NCBI GenBank assembly: GCA_964036155.1
Contig: OZ038423.1
Location: forward strand, 53,087,249-53,151,248
DNA length: 64,000 nt
Origin: Diploscapter coronatus
Lineage: Eukaryota > Nematoda > Chromadorea > Rhabditida > Rhabditidae
Direction: 5' to 3'
Under the pieces are notes generated by a model. That model had not been told where the DNA came from. It saw only the letters and a list, made by a program, of their open reading frames with translations, and did no database searches. Below are positions 39,501 to 51,600 of this stretch, piece by piece; position 1 is the stretch's first letter; each line of letters opens with the position of its first letter. The translations under genes and the position numbers were made by a program.

Positions 39501-41904
39501 TTGATGTTGTTGCCGATGAAATGACAGACTCTGATCATGATGGCCTGATTCTGGATAGACTCTTGCTCCTTCTTGACTCGCTGCATGTCGCACACCATCA
39601 GCAGCTCCATCGGGAACCAGGGACGATTGCCGCCGCGCATAGGGCTCTTCGGGCTCACCGTGAAGTACTGAGGATAGCTGAAAAGAAATGGTAATTAATT
39701 ATTGGCAAAAAAGTTGAAATCTCAATTCCTTCTAATTATCGCTTTTCATTCACTCCTCCATTTCGTAATTTTTCATTGAATTCTACGCTTTCGCCTTTGA
39801 ATTTTGAGGAGAGCTTAAGTTATCAAACAGAAGACGAAATTATCAACATTTCATGATGTTCAATTCTAGATCATAGCCAAGAAGCAATGTCAAACAGGTA
39901 TTGAAGGAAAGAGAAAATCTTTCTTTGCCCATGCGCGGTTTTCAATATTTTCCCTTTTCTCTCCATTTGCACTTCGCCATTGCCACGAAACGAAATGCAG
40001 ATCGACGGAAAAGGAAAACAATAGTAAAAGAAAACGTGGTGCAGAAAAAGATATGCTGCTCCCTCGCGAAATTTCGCCCATCCCTTAATGTCAAACTCAC
40101 CGCAGTTTGATGTTGTACTTCCTGGCGAAATAGTCGGCGATAGAGCTGTACTTCTCGCCTCCAGCGCCAGCGAATGCAGTCTCCTTGCTGTTAGCCGCAG
40201 GTCCGTTGACGCGTCCAATCGTGAACGTCTTCGGCTCTTTCTGCGCATCCTTGCCATAGATCAGTGCCACCGTCAAGTCTGCAAATTCTCCGATTGGAAA
40301 TTCCCCTACTCGCAGATAAAAGAAAAGAAGAATTTTATGAAAGGTGTTTCTATTCCAATGTGAAATGAAAACTTAAGTGATTTTAGTGTCAATGTTGAAA
40401 ATATTGAACGAGTTTTCCTTTGTGATGACTTTAACAATTACTAAATGGCGGATGTCTTTTCCACACTATTTGTTTTCATATTTCTTTTTTATCTAATTAT
40501 AAAATTGCCATTTAGTGATTGCCGACGGCTTTTTATCGTCTCAAATTTGCAAAAAAAAAAAAAAAAAATTCGCGGACCTTACTCGCAATTTTTGTGCCTT
40601 TTGTCAAGACATCTTTGATATCAATCTCTTCAATTTCTTCCTCTCATTTCGATCACTCACCCTTGATCTTCTTCTCGACGGTTTTCGCATCGTAGCTGTT
40701 TGGACGGAGATCGGCCTGTCCACCCTGCTTGTCGAACATGCTGAGCACCTTGTCCACGAGATTCTGATTGCCCCAGTGGATGGCAGTCTTCTTCAATTCG
40801 GTCACTGCGTAGACAGTCGGCTGCTTGCCCTCGCCTTCCAGCACCTTCACGGACTTCGACACGCCCACCTTCATCTCCATGCATTCTTCCAGGGGCTTCA
40901 GGTCGTCGGGGCTGCAAAATGTTCATTTTCCCCTAAGAAAAAGAGAAGAACTAACGAGTTTGGAAGTGACAGATTTGACAGAATAGAAAAGTGACAATGT
41001 AATAGTTAGGGATATAGGGAATGTTTGAGATAAAGATATGAGGAAAGTGCGCTTTGTCATTTCCAAGTTGCCAGAACCAACCCGAATCCGTTGGGAGCTT
41101 TGAGCATGAAGTGGTTGCACTGCCCGTAGGTCACCCAGTTCGGGCTGAAATCAATCAATTTGACGAAATTCATAAATTGTGTGGACTAACTCGTTGAAGG
41201 GTTTCTGGGAAATGAGCAGATTGTAAACCTCCAGAATACCCTTGTCGGCCTGGTCGGGGCGAATGTTGACGGCCTTGGCGACGTCGTTCGACGAGACTTG
41301 AAAGTCTTCCGCCACTCGAGCGATCTTGACACGGATCTCGGCGGCTTCCTTCTTGGCTGTCAACAGGCTCGGAGGCAGTGTGAACGTGACGCCGCCCTGC
41401 AAGTGGGTGATTTATGCGATCGCTTGGATTACACAATGACGGACCTGTGCAGGGATGTTGAGCTCGCTGAGGGAGAACATGACGGCCTGTCTGTCGTAGA
41501 GCAGCATATTGTTGGGCAAGCCGAAGAAGGCAGCTTGCTGCACGGTCAGCGCCTGCATCACGTCCGTCGCCTGCCCCTTCCTTCTCTGAGTGTCCGGGCT
41601 GAAAGCATTCATGTTTCACTTTCGTTCCTTTCAAAACGTCGACAACTCACTCATTCTTCGGTCCCTTGGTGAAGATCTTGGGCCTCTCCTCGTTGATTTC
41701 CTCGGACCCAGACGGTATGCGAAAGAAGAGAGCCATCTCCACGTCGTACTTGTAGTAGATCAGGTTCTTGGTGACTTCGAGACGCGTCAGGTTGGTCTGG
41801 AAACGAGCCTCTGCGCCCATGTTGCCCGGTTGCTTCTTCGGCGCGTAGACGGCAGCCATCCCCTTGCTGATGCTCATCTTGCTCACGTCTGGCAGTTCCG
41901 ACAT
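36590..41904 (-). CDS. WAGO-type Argonaute lacking slicer residues
   Basis: Small-RNA-binding Argonaute of 907 residues from 21 exons in consistent phase (41904-41651, 41598-41445, 41396-41191, 41144-41082, 40911-40661, 40278-40101, 39677-39530, 39484-39359, 39145-38955, 38905-38803, 38515-38440, 38393-38275, 38003-37875, 37730-37641, 37589-37464, 37413-37309, 37184-37068, 37021-36953, 36903-36785, 36740-36659, 36607-36590). The PIWI domain is clear: NCLILGFEMSATAS, LIVYLNGPSEGSFKD, GTVIDTHIVSPVITEFYMNS then SHLAFQGTAKSVKYSVIHDQ. The catalytic tetrad is degenerate: the first Asp (GAD in slicers) is Glu at about 659, the second Asp (YRDG) is Asn at about 729, and the C-terminal His position (PAPLLVADRC) is not His. 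Thus it should bind but not cut targets, as known for nematode WAGOs that use 22G-RNAs. It ends IRFNA. Confidence 0.9.
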
Positions 41905-42053
41905 CCTTCCTTTTTCTTTACCAGTTCGAATTGCTGGTTGCTGCAAAGCATGAAATAAGCGAATAACTGGAATGAGTCCCAAAAATTCTCGAGTTCGAAA
42001 ATGAGAGAAGATGGAAGATTTAAAATCGTGAAGTTTCGAAGATTTTAGCAGAT

Positions 42054-42220
42054 CACAGAAAAGTTCTCGCATTCCTCCCGCATTCATCTCGACTCGACAC
42101 CGCTGCGGAGCCGAGTCGAGACGAATGCGGGAACTTTTCTCTGTGGACTTGCAAATAAAAACCCGCACCCGCGGACTGGGTGTCATTTTTGAGGGTGCGG
42201 GCGTCAAACTTTGAAAAAGT
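42054..42220. repeat. Hairpin plus dispersed GC-rich repeat upstream of Argonaute
   Basis: Arms 42077-42096 and 42112-42131 (CCCGCATTCATCTCGACTCG and CGAGTCGAGACGAATGCGGG, one mismatch) around a 15-base loop, extended outward by CACAGAAAAGTTC/GAACTTTTCTCTGTG at 42054 and 42131. Directly beyond is AATAAAAACCCGCACCCGCG, also found at about 59003 inside another inverted-repeat element. About 150 bases upstream of the Argonaute start codon. Confidence 0.65.
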
Positions 42221-42816
42221 TCTAGTCGTCATTGAAAATTTGAAAAGGGGTTATTTTCATAGTTCTAGAACTATTTTTGGAAGAGATGTGACCAAGTTGG
42301 CTGTTTCCGAAAGTTCTAGAACCAATTTCGTCAGTTTCAAGGGGAAAACGAACGAAAATTCGGAACGTGATTTGAGAAATTTCACAAGGTCTGCTACGGA
42401 ATTTCCGATTTTTAGATGTCGCCCGCTTACTTCGTCTCACTTCCACGTGGTCGACACGGAAAATGAGACGAAAATTTCGACAAGGTAAAATACGAGAAGA
42501 ATTCAAATTTGACAAGAAAACGACGGCGAATTTTAGGCCAGCAATAAATAAATCGACAGCCGCTTGCAAAACACGCTGCAAACAATGCACGCTTTTCAAA
42601 CAGCATTTTGATAAATGCGGATCAATGGATCGATATGGACGAATGTGAATGCGAATTGCGGATCCACATGGATACGCAGTTTGAACGCTGAGATGGGAAT
42701 CCTCAGAGTTTCTCACTTGATCTTACCCGCTTCCTAAATCGTGCATTTAGTGTCGAATGCTGAATTCGACATTTTTCTCACGATTCCGCCATGTGTTTTC
42801 AGACATTTTACTGGCA

Positions 42817-45800
42817 ATGCTTAGGAGCAGTCGATCAGTGGAAAGAGGAGTCAAGCGGATCGTCCCTCGCGTAAGTTTCGGGGAGTACCTGGTTTTCTTT
42901 GCGATGTCCTCCTCCTCTTGTATTTCAGAGTCGAGAGGAGAGCTTCTCTCGGTCTCCTCCCCCCGCGCGAACTCCCAACTATCAGAAGAGTGCGGCTCTC
43001 TTCGTCAGTTGGAACTCGCATCCAGAGACTCGCAGACACACGCTCCGCAATGCCCCCGTCTGCTCTGATTCGAACAGGTAAATTGCTTAGTTTTTGCTCT
43101 TTCAAAAGGAAATTCCACTTCTAAAATCTATCTCTTATCTTCAAAATTTCGATACTGACTTCATCTCTGCTTATTTGTAATTGAGTTGGAGACGATTTAT
43201 ACCACAAATGGGGTAATTCGTACCAAAATTGTCGGAGCTTCCCTCGTAAATTTTGGTACAAATCGCCCCGTTTGTGATACAAAATCGTCTCCAACCCTTT
43301 ATAATTTGATTTGCAGATGCGACTCGAAAGAAACGAAGGAGGTGGGTACGAATGAACTATCGGCGCGGCCTGTACTGCCTATGGGAGAGGAAGAGTCGCC
43401 ATTAGGGAGGATCGTCAGCGAGCTGTTGAGGATGAGCTTTGTGAGTTACTTCACCATCAAATTCGGTAATAATAATTTTCAATATTTCTCGAAGTCTAAT
43501 GCTATCGATTCAAAGTTTATCGTCTATAGAGTTCATTTGATGAGCAGTACAATGTTTACCTTCATCAGGTTTTTGGGTTAAGAACAGTAAGAAAGGAAAG
43601 CTATTTGAATTTTACAGGGACCCGATAAAAGTTTCGGGAAAATAATGGCATGAGGTGAAATGGTTGGATTAATACATGTTTGAAATTTACTACAAAAAAA
43701 GCTCCAACTGCGTGCAGATTTATCCAACGTTTCTAGAGGGGGCGATCATTAGGAAAAATTGGATAAAACTGCACGCACCCAAAAAGTTCAGGAAGAAACA
43801 CAAGTGATAATTGAAGAGGCAGCAGCCTTGTTTGGAGATGACGTGGTCGTTCCTGGACTCAATTCCAACCTCGGGCAGAACACGGCCAGAGCACTCGACG
43901 CACTTTTGGTATGGGTATTCGTTTTCTTTATTTCATGAAAGGCTTATTGTTGAGGAACAAAGATCACGAAACAGATAACTGATAAGCTAATTTGAGAAAG
44001 TGTAAAGTGGCATGCGTATTTTGAATGTCTTCAAATTCGTTTCTTCAATCATTGAAATATCGTATAGTTCGTTGCAGATAACGCTCCAATTTTTGCGTAT
44101 CGAAATCGTGTCATTTATCCTTCTTCAAGTGATCATTGTTCAGCAATATCAAATTAAAGAAAGATTTCAAGAATATAGCTTCAGCGTCTTCGTCTTATTC
44201 CCCGAGACAGCGACACTGAAGAGGAGAAAACCAGGAAGCTTTGGTAAGTCGCTTGAAGATATCGTTGAAAGAGAATAGACGCATGAGACTTCACTTCATT
44301 TGACCAGAACAACAACTCAGGGAAGCGAAGGAGACGAGTGCAGAGATGTTCAAGGAGGACTTTCGCAATGTGGGTCCGTTGATGTACTTCATGAAGAGAG
44401 CCTTCGAGAGGGCAGGCAGACAGAGTGTCGTCATCCAGCGATTCGAGGCTCTCATCATTGTTAGTTCGAATCTGCCAATTACTGGTCAATCGTTTCGTAA
44501 TTTAATCCAATTATATTTATCTGAAAGTTGACACATCAGAAAAAAAAACTGAATGAAATTTATAAGTGGTCGATGCGCGAATTCCGAGAAAAAGCCCAAC
44601 CTCACTTTTTAATTATTCAATTCAAACGCAAGCCAGCTTTCGGAAAGTTTTCGTTCTCTAAATGTCAAATTTAACGGAATTGTATTGTATTGGGGACTAA
44701 TAATAGTTCTCTCAAATTCAAACATTTTGACGCGTATCAAAGTTTAAGAAACGCTTTATTTAAAATTTATCGATGCTTTTCAAATGAACAGTTCGTTCAA
44801 AATTGACAAATTCAGGAGGAAATCAACCAGACATACGACGCTGGACACTCGGAACGATTGAAGAGACTACTGAAGAAGAACGGAGAGCACGCGATTTGGG
44901 ACGCAATCAGCAAGAAGACGGACTGGATGATCGTTGTCAGCAAGGGACTCCTCCAGACTGACAGCCACGCACTCACTCTCCAGGTAGACACTAAATTCAT
45001 TAACTTCGAAAGAATACGATGCTTCTACACACAAAGCGATTGCTATAGATACCATGATCTTGCACTACCTATTAAAAACTTCGATCAATTATTCAGCCAC
45101 TTCAAAATTCAAATTAGCGAATGACGGAATTTTTTCCTGTTTCTTCATCAGAACATGATGAAACGAAGAGATTTTCTATGAAAAGAGGCGTTCTACCACT
45201 CATCAATTTGAACAGACTGTAGACATTTGTGAGGAAAATGCTTCATTTTGAAAGTGTACGTAATAGAATGGTGCATGATAATTAGGGACCGTTTAGACTT
45301 AGTCGCAATGCAACTGCAACTTGCAACTCGCCCGAAATATCATGGGAAATCAAGAGAGCATAAGAAATCACGCAGTCGTGCTCTCTTCATTTCTCATGTT
45401 ATTTCGACTAGTTTGCAATGCAACTAAGTCTGAACGGACCTTTAGATTCATTACATTAAGTCAGAAAATTTTAGAAATTTGCTAATAAAAATGATTAATC
45501 AACCCAGCATTTCAGGTAGTTCCTCATTGGCTAATCATCCACCAGGACATCGTGGCCGTGCAGAGGTCTTGTCTGGCCGGCTGTCTCTACAGATTCATCA
45601 AACGACAGTCCAACAGGCGCATTCCCATCGACCAGTTGGAGGAGGTGAGCCAATCAAGTCATCCAATCATTCAAACATGTTCACTCCCCTCTGATTGCAG
45701 GCAGTCGAGAACAACGAACCCAAGCTGTTCGATGGACTGCTCGACTCGAACTGGCCGATGAACACGAGTGCAGACGAGAGACTGGAGGCCATCGACGATG

Positions 45801-46788
45801 TCCTCTGCAATCACGACAAGGTCGCATTCTCTTCCTAATTAGAAACCGCACATTTGAATTGTTTTCAAAGGAAAATGTTTGATGATGCAAAATCCTGGAA
45901 AGACGTGCAGTTTTTCTAATCACTTGCTGCTCTAATGAAACGAGATAGCATATCTTTTCAATAGATGGCGAGAATACATACAGTGCTGGCTAAAGCTATA
46001 TTTCTTATTTTGGTTTCATCCACTTATACTAGACCAACCCGCTTGAAACTTTATAGATGTTTTTTTTTTTTTATAATTAGGTGCTCCCAACATGTGTGCA
46101 AAATTTCAACCTGATTAGTTCAATATAAGTGGGGTAAGCTGGGAATGAAATTAAAGTCAAAAGTATAAGTTATGTGGAAAGTACTGTATCATTGTTCGCT
46201 CTCAAAATATTCAATTGTGGCTTTCCGATTACTTGATCAAAATTAAAAATATCGTAATTTTTACACGTGCAAGAACAAGCAGGCATTGCAGACACGTATC
46301 GTTCACAGATTCTCTATTTCTCTTTTCTCAGTTCTTTCTATAGCAAAGTCCGTGGAACATTGTGTATGTCTGCAATGTATATTCGTTTATTCTTTCGACT
46401 TTAAAAATGTGACATTTTTCATTTTCTTCAAATAATTTGAATTCGAACAATTGCAAGTCTGCTACTGAAAATGAACATTTTGTTATCTCACAAACATTAT
46501 GAGAGACAAATTTGGAGTATTTTCTGAGAAAGGTAGATAATTTGCAGTTTTTCAATGAAAATCCATAAATGCTTTTATCGGAGAAAATTTTCCTAAAATA
46601 CAAGGCTGATATGTTAATGTTTTTAGTTTCAAATTTTAAGCATGAATGCGATTCAAGACTTATTTTTGTCAAAGTATTCATCTAAACTCTGGAATGAGTA
46701 AATTAATTTGCAGATGTTCGTTGTGTCGGACGGCACGGTGTCGATTTCGGAACGAGTTGTGACAGTCCTCCTGCAACCTCTCGTTTGA
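42817..46788 (+). CDS. Unassigned 377-residue protein
   Basis: Ten exons in consistent phase: 42817-42870, 42929-43077, 43317-43440, 43792-43908, 44185-44243, 44321-44459, 44816-44983, 45516-45644, 45701-45820, 46714-46788. Starts MLRSSRSVERGVKRIVPR, 14 bases after TTTTCAG. The first ~75 residues are basic and disordered (SRSPPPARTPNYQ). The rest is mostly helical with charged and hydrophobic alternation: RIVSELLRMS, NLGQNTARALDAL, MYFMKRAFERAGRQSVVIQR, TDWMIVVSKGLLQ and a C-terminus LEAIDDVLCNHDKMFVVSDG then TVSISERVV. The last part, a helix then beta hairpin, could be a winged-helix-like fold, but this is a guess. Four introns carry inverted-repeat insertions. I do not recognise the family. 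Confidence 0.8.
43184..43297. mobile_element. Fold-back element in intron 2 of the 377-residue gene
   Basis: Left arm GTTGGAGACGATTTATACCA then CAAATGGGGTAATTCGTACC; right arm an imperfect inverted copy ending ATCGTCTCCAAC. About 45-base arms around a short centre. Confidence 0.7.
43708..43778. repeat. Hairpin in intron 3 of the 377-residue gene
   Basis: TGCGTGCAGATTTATCCAA and TTGGATAAAACTGCACGCA form an 18-of-19 inverted repeat around a loop of about 32 bases. Confidence 0.6.
45283..45442. mobile_element. Miniature inverted-repeat element in intron 7
   Basis: About 155 bp with ends AGGGACCGTTTAGACTTAGT and AGTCTGAACGGACCTTT and inner arms CGCAATGCAACT/AGTTTGCAATGCAACT-like. Copies elsewhere not seen. 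No ORF. Confidence 0.6.
45982..46189. mobile_element. Probable Tc1-like miniature element in intron 9
   Basis: Begins CAGTGCTGGCTAAAGCTAT after a TA and ends AGTATAAGTTATGTGGAAAG then TACTG before a TA; ends are imperfect inverted copies with Tc1-style CAGT termini. Weakly preserved. Confidence 0.45.
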
Positions 46789-46982
46789 CTTTCCTTATTC
46801 TCACTCAATTCCCAACTCATTCTACTTCTTAGTCAGCTAGTTATCTTTCGCTTAGGCGGGTTTTCTACTGAAGAGAATATCTCCTTTTTTTGTTCATATA
46901 ATTCTCTTTTGTAATTACTAAATACCTTGTCTATGATATCTGAGAATCTGAGATTCTTTTTCCTTATAAATAGAGACAATGA

Positions 46983-46988
46983 AATAAA
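46983..46988 (+). terminator. Poly(A) signal of the 377-residue gene
   Basis: AATAAA 195 bases after the stop codon, on the plus strand. Confidence 0.55.
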
Positions 46989-47738
46989 GAGGATTTGCAT
47001 TGAAATTTTATTTAAACTTCAGTATTTACAGACACTTCTCAGGAGTGGTCAAATAAGAAGAATATTGTGACATCGAAACTTACAATAGAAAGGAAACGAA
47101 TGACGAAAAGACTTGATATTAAAGCAGAATATGCAGGAATATTACGCCATGGAGAAAGAAGTCATTGATGTGAGATAAGGGATCATTTAATTCGGATTAA
47201 TTATCGCTCATTCCAATTGAAGTATTTCCATTGCTAGTTCTAGTGCAAGTAAATTCTAAAGATGATTTTCGCAAATGAACGAAATCAGCATTCAAAATGG
47301 CATTCTTTAAAATAATACTTCACAAATTGTATTTTTCAGAAAGCATCTTATCCAAGTTTCATAATTGGGTAGGAAAGGTTTAACGAGATTTCAACGCGAG
47401 ATGCGCGATAATAATGGAGGAATATGAAGTCGGAAGAAAAGCACAACACATGTGGATGAATGAAGATTTGGAGGGAAAGCACAGGGAATGTATATTTACA
47501 GGATGACTTGATTCGATAGAATATTGTTTTAGAAATTCAATGAATGCATCATATATCATCTATGACAACTCAAGATTCAATTATAAATTTCATAATAGAT
47601 CCATTTCATGGACGAAGAACAGAAATTCCATAGCATTATGCCATGAAGTAAATTATGAATACGTGATGAAAAGTAAAGCAAAAACTATAAGATAGTAAAT
47701 GGGCCTTTATAAAACTGCTTACATTCACCAGTCTTCCT
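46989..47738. other. Convergent intergenic region
   Basis: Between the 3' ends of two convergent genes. AT-rich; I see nothing else that can be supported. Confidence 0.45.
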
Positions 47739-50700
47739 TCAGTCACTGACCTGCTGCAGTTTGGTGCGCACCTTCGAGCATGTGTGCGCTTGCGGATTTC
47801 GATGTCGCGAACACAGAATCTTTCCACATCTGAAATCTAAGTGTTCATATTGTTCGTATGAAAAGGTCAGAAAGTTATGTTTTTTTTTCAAAATCGTCCT
47901 TTAATCATCGAATCATTATAAAATCTACTGCACACAATATGATATGACAATTCTTCCGTGTGGATAATGTTTAGAGGCGCAAGTAGATTTTGAGATATGA
48001 AGCTTGACTAATGTGAGTAGGACCATATGAAAGCCTAATTTTTACTGATTTTTTACCGTTTTCGAAATGGATAATAACTCTATCAAAAGTTGTGACGTCG
48101 AGAGGATGTTTTCCAAATTTCCATTTTTGCTAACACTTTTTCGTCAGTTGAATTCGAACTCAGGATTTGATTACATCCAAACGATTGAAAATGTCAAAAA
48201 TTCCGATTTTATTGGATTTTAAAACTTTTAGATAATTTTTGACAGTTCTTGTCTCGAATCAATCGAGTGCCAAGAAAGGAAAGTTGTTCACCTATTAGTC
48301 GGTTGCATTTTTGTAATGAAATGTTCCCTTGAAACTGTTTTATATTCGAGATAAACCAAGGTGACGAAAAATCGCTTTATAAAACTCGCTTCAAAAGTTT
48401 GATCCCACGTACACCCCCTAGGTAGTGTTATTTATTTTCTACTAATTGTTTGATTAAAGAAGACATTAGTAACCTGCAGTTGAAGACAGAATTCATCTTG
48501 AAGGCACAAACGCTGCATCGAATAGAACCGGCAGAGGCATTCGAGCGGGTCGAGCCGATCGAGTAACGCACTGCTCGGGAGGAATTCACTCCTTTGCGGG
48601 ACTGAAAACAATAGAATCATAGTTTTAAAATTTTTTTTATCAATTTTTAAAAATCCTTCCTTTCGTATAAAGTGTAATTTCTCGGGTGCGTTGTCTAAGT
48701 GTACGAGAAGAAAAAGTTTTTCGGAGTTCTTCCCATTTTGTTTCCAATTAAAATGAACAACAAAATTCAACCCATTATGAAAGATCGAGTAAGTATTCCA
48801 AAGAGAAAAATTCGTTTCAATTAGAAGTTTGATGATCAAGTTTCCCTAAATATTTCACTTCTTAGGCCTAGGAAATGAAGTTTCTTTTTTTTAGATTTGA
48901 TCTTCAAATTCGTATTCCATTTATGGAAAGTGCAGAAAGATAAGCTATGACTAACCATATTGAGTTTATCGACGAGTAGCGCATGTGCAGCGGCCTCGTC
49001 CCTGGCACTGTGCTCGTTGTCGTCGGACGAAGTCACCTCTGCCCGCTTCTCCCCGCGCGGCCTACTGCGGGGCCGAATTCGACTCATCGATGGCTGATTC
49101 TGATGTCTGTGTCTGCGCACCTGAATCCCCATCACTACTGAGGTTCTTGAAATGGAAAAAGTGAGTCTCAAATGATTGAATGAAAACTAGTAAAATGATT
49201 CATAACTCAAATTTTATGATATAAACATCCATATTCTAAATACTCGCCTTGAGTTTCCTGAATTCGTTGCTGAGATCGCAGACAATCATTCCTGATGACA
49301 ATTCTGATGCATCTTCAGAGGGATCTTCTTCTGTCGGAGAGGAAAGAGAACGGACTATTGGCTGAAAAAAGAATAACTATTCGGATAGACAAAAATGTCA
49401 TATTCTAACAGATCCAATTACAATTTTTCAAAATTAATAAATTTAATTTTAATGATAAAAAGTGTAGAGACAAGTTTTAAAACTAAACGCCACGATCTTT
49501 AAAATTGAAGCATGAGACTACTTCTCAGACACTGAATCATGCTCATTTCTTTTAGAGTTGTATGCTTTAGAATCTCCGCAAATGTGGCAATTCTATCAAT
49601 GAAGAACAGTTTCACAACTTATTCCAGAAGTACCATGATTGGTTCAAATTTTCTCTCGTTACTTGTGTGCTAGATATTGTTGCCAAATATACAATTGCTA
49701 TCCAATCGATATTTCATCAAACCTTGGTATTCATAGAAACAACCTTTAGAACTTCGATGTAGTAAATTTAATAACTAGAACTGAATCCCACACTCAATAT
49801 CTACGAGAAGCAAATAATTGAATTACCGTTTCATTTGCAGAGTTGCCAATGCCGGCAGACGAAGTGCATGGCTGGTCAGGTTCGTATTGTTCTTCTGCAG
49901 AATAATGAGTGGCATGACCTTTCTTTTCTACCATTTGCTCACCATTCTTGGAGTGATTATTAGTCTGATTAAGTGACAGAGTCCTCTGTCTCCTGCTCTG
50001 CTGCACTTTCTGCTGCATCCTACTCCCATTCTGCTTCTCCTCCCCATTACCCCCTCCTCCGTTCAGCATTCTGCCGTCCTCTGCTTCCCTCTCAGTCTCT
50101 CCTGCACTGCTGTCCTTTGCGCTCGTGTCTTCGGGCGCACTCAGACCTCTGTAATGACTTGTTTCTTTACTGCTTAAAGAAATGTATAAATGATATTATG
50201 TAAGATTTTTTTAGTAAATGCATGCATTTTGAGACGAAATTGCGCTGATAAAGAAGCAAATACTGTCAACTACCCAAATGTATGGCTATAAGCTTTCTAA
50301 GAACTTTTATACAAGAGACAAAAGGGTAAAAATAAACGAATTACTTTTTATATGCATTTTTCCAAGTTTTAATATTTTCCACAATTGAATGTGAAATTTG
50401 TTACCTTCTGTACGAAGTCCTCCTTTCCTTATCGCTAGTTTCGTCACTCCAAATTGCAGCTTCACTAGTCGCGTTCTGCCTGACGGCTCTTTCGTCAATC
50501 GGTCCAGTCCTCGTGAGAATGAACAATTTGAGAACAGAGCCAGCATGCACTCCAACTCGATCCAGTTCCAATTCGTTTGGCAGAGCGCGTCCTGACAACA
50601 CCTGAAAATAAAAAATTCACTCCTACGATTTTATTTGTAATTTTTTCATTTATTACTTTCGATCAAATATTAAATATTGATTTTTAAAGAAAAAAAATGC

Positions 50701-50854
50701 ACACCAAAGCCTGTCTGGAGGGAGGGATGCTCTTTCGCCTGTATATGCGATTCTTCAGCTCTGCCACTGTCTCGTATAACCTGATTCGCTCTGTAAATGT
50801 CTCCCCAGTCATGGTCTCAATTGATATCTCTACAGGCACAAGGCTCGAATACAT
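47739..50854 (-). CDS. ZFAND4 homologue: ZFAND4-like protein: ubiquitin-like domain plus AN1 zinc finger
   Basis: Seven exons in phase: 50854-50705, 50601-50405, 50148-49827, 49361-49244, 49137-48956, 48601-48474, 47829-47739; 395 residues. The N-terminus is ubiquitin-like (VEISIETMTGETFTERI ... ETVAELKNRIYRRKSIPPSR ... SVLKLFILTRTGPIDERAV), matching the start of vertebrate ZFAND4/ANUBL1, including the 'LKL.L..RGGPI' end. The middle is low complexity. The C-terminus has CSVC-x9-CRC-x4-CSRH-x5-HTC (about 350-382), an exact AN1 pattern. The protein is roughly half the vertebrate length because the linker is short. Function in the family is poorly known; ubiquitin or proteasome-related binding is likely. 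TTTTCAG lies 10 bases before the ATG. Confidence 0.85.
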
Positions 50855-51600
50855 TTTGAAGAGCCTGAAAATATTCAATACTAGGAAAAAAGGAAAATAG
50901 AAAAATAATCAGTCAGATATTCCATCGTCTAAAAACGATTTTATGCCCAGTAAAAGTGATTTTCCAGCTGATAAAACAATTTATTTTCATGAATGATTTA
51001 AATTTAATTTGATACCTTAGTAATCCTTTATGTAACGAGAGGAATGAGCATTAGCTTATTGAAATGTAGACGTTTACAAAGATGATCATAACCAACTCTC
51101 CTAAGGCACTATATTGGATTATTGTTTGGACGATATCTGATCACTGGCAATCAATCACTGAATCACTGAATTGTCGATATTTCTCACTCGAATGAACATA
51201 ATCACCGAAAATTTTAAAAACAAAAAATGGGAGAAATGAAAATCTACTCTCAATGCTTGAGTCCAGGGAGAATACTGAAAAGATTGAAAAGAAAAGTTGG
51301 CTCATCAGATATTTTCTTCTGGATACAAGCATATTATAATATCTATATATTTCTAAGTTAAGTTCTGAAAAAAGATTTAAAAAATCTAAATCTAGCATCT
51401 AAATTCGATGAACTTATTTTGTTTTCCTCATGCTATACAGTACTGAAAATATATTGTAATAGGAATGCATGAAGAAAATCGAAGAGTCGCTTTGAGGTGA
51501 ACAAAATTGGTCAATTGACGCTGAGCTGAGCATAAAGCAATCAAAAGGTAAATAAGTGAACAGGCCCGTGACTTTGCATTCATTGCACTGCTTCAGTCAC
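50855..51600. other. Intergenic region between ankyrin and ZFAND4-like genes
   Basis: About 750 bases, AT-rich, no gene seen. Holds the 3' flank of the ankyrin gene and the acceptor-like TTTTCAG upstream of the ZFAND4-like ATG. Confidence 0.45.

Noticed and set aside
43069..43380. Alternative start MPPSALIRTD for the 377-residue gene
   Set aside because: That frame hits a stop within the next exon; the MLRSSRS start keeps one frame through all exons.
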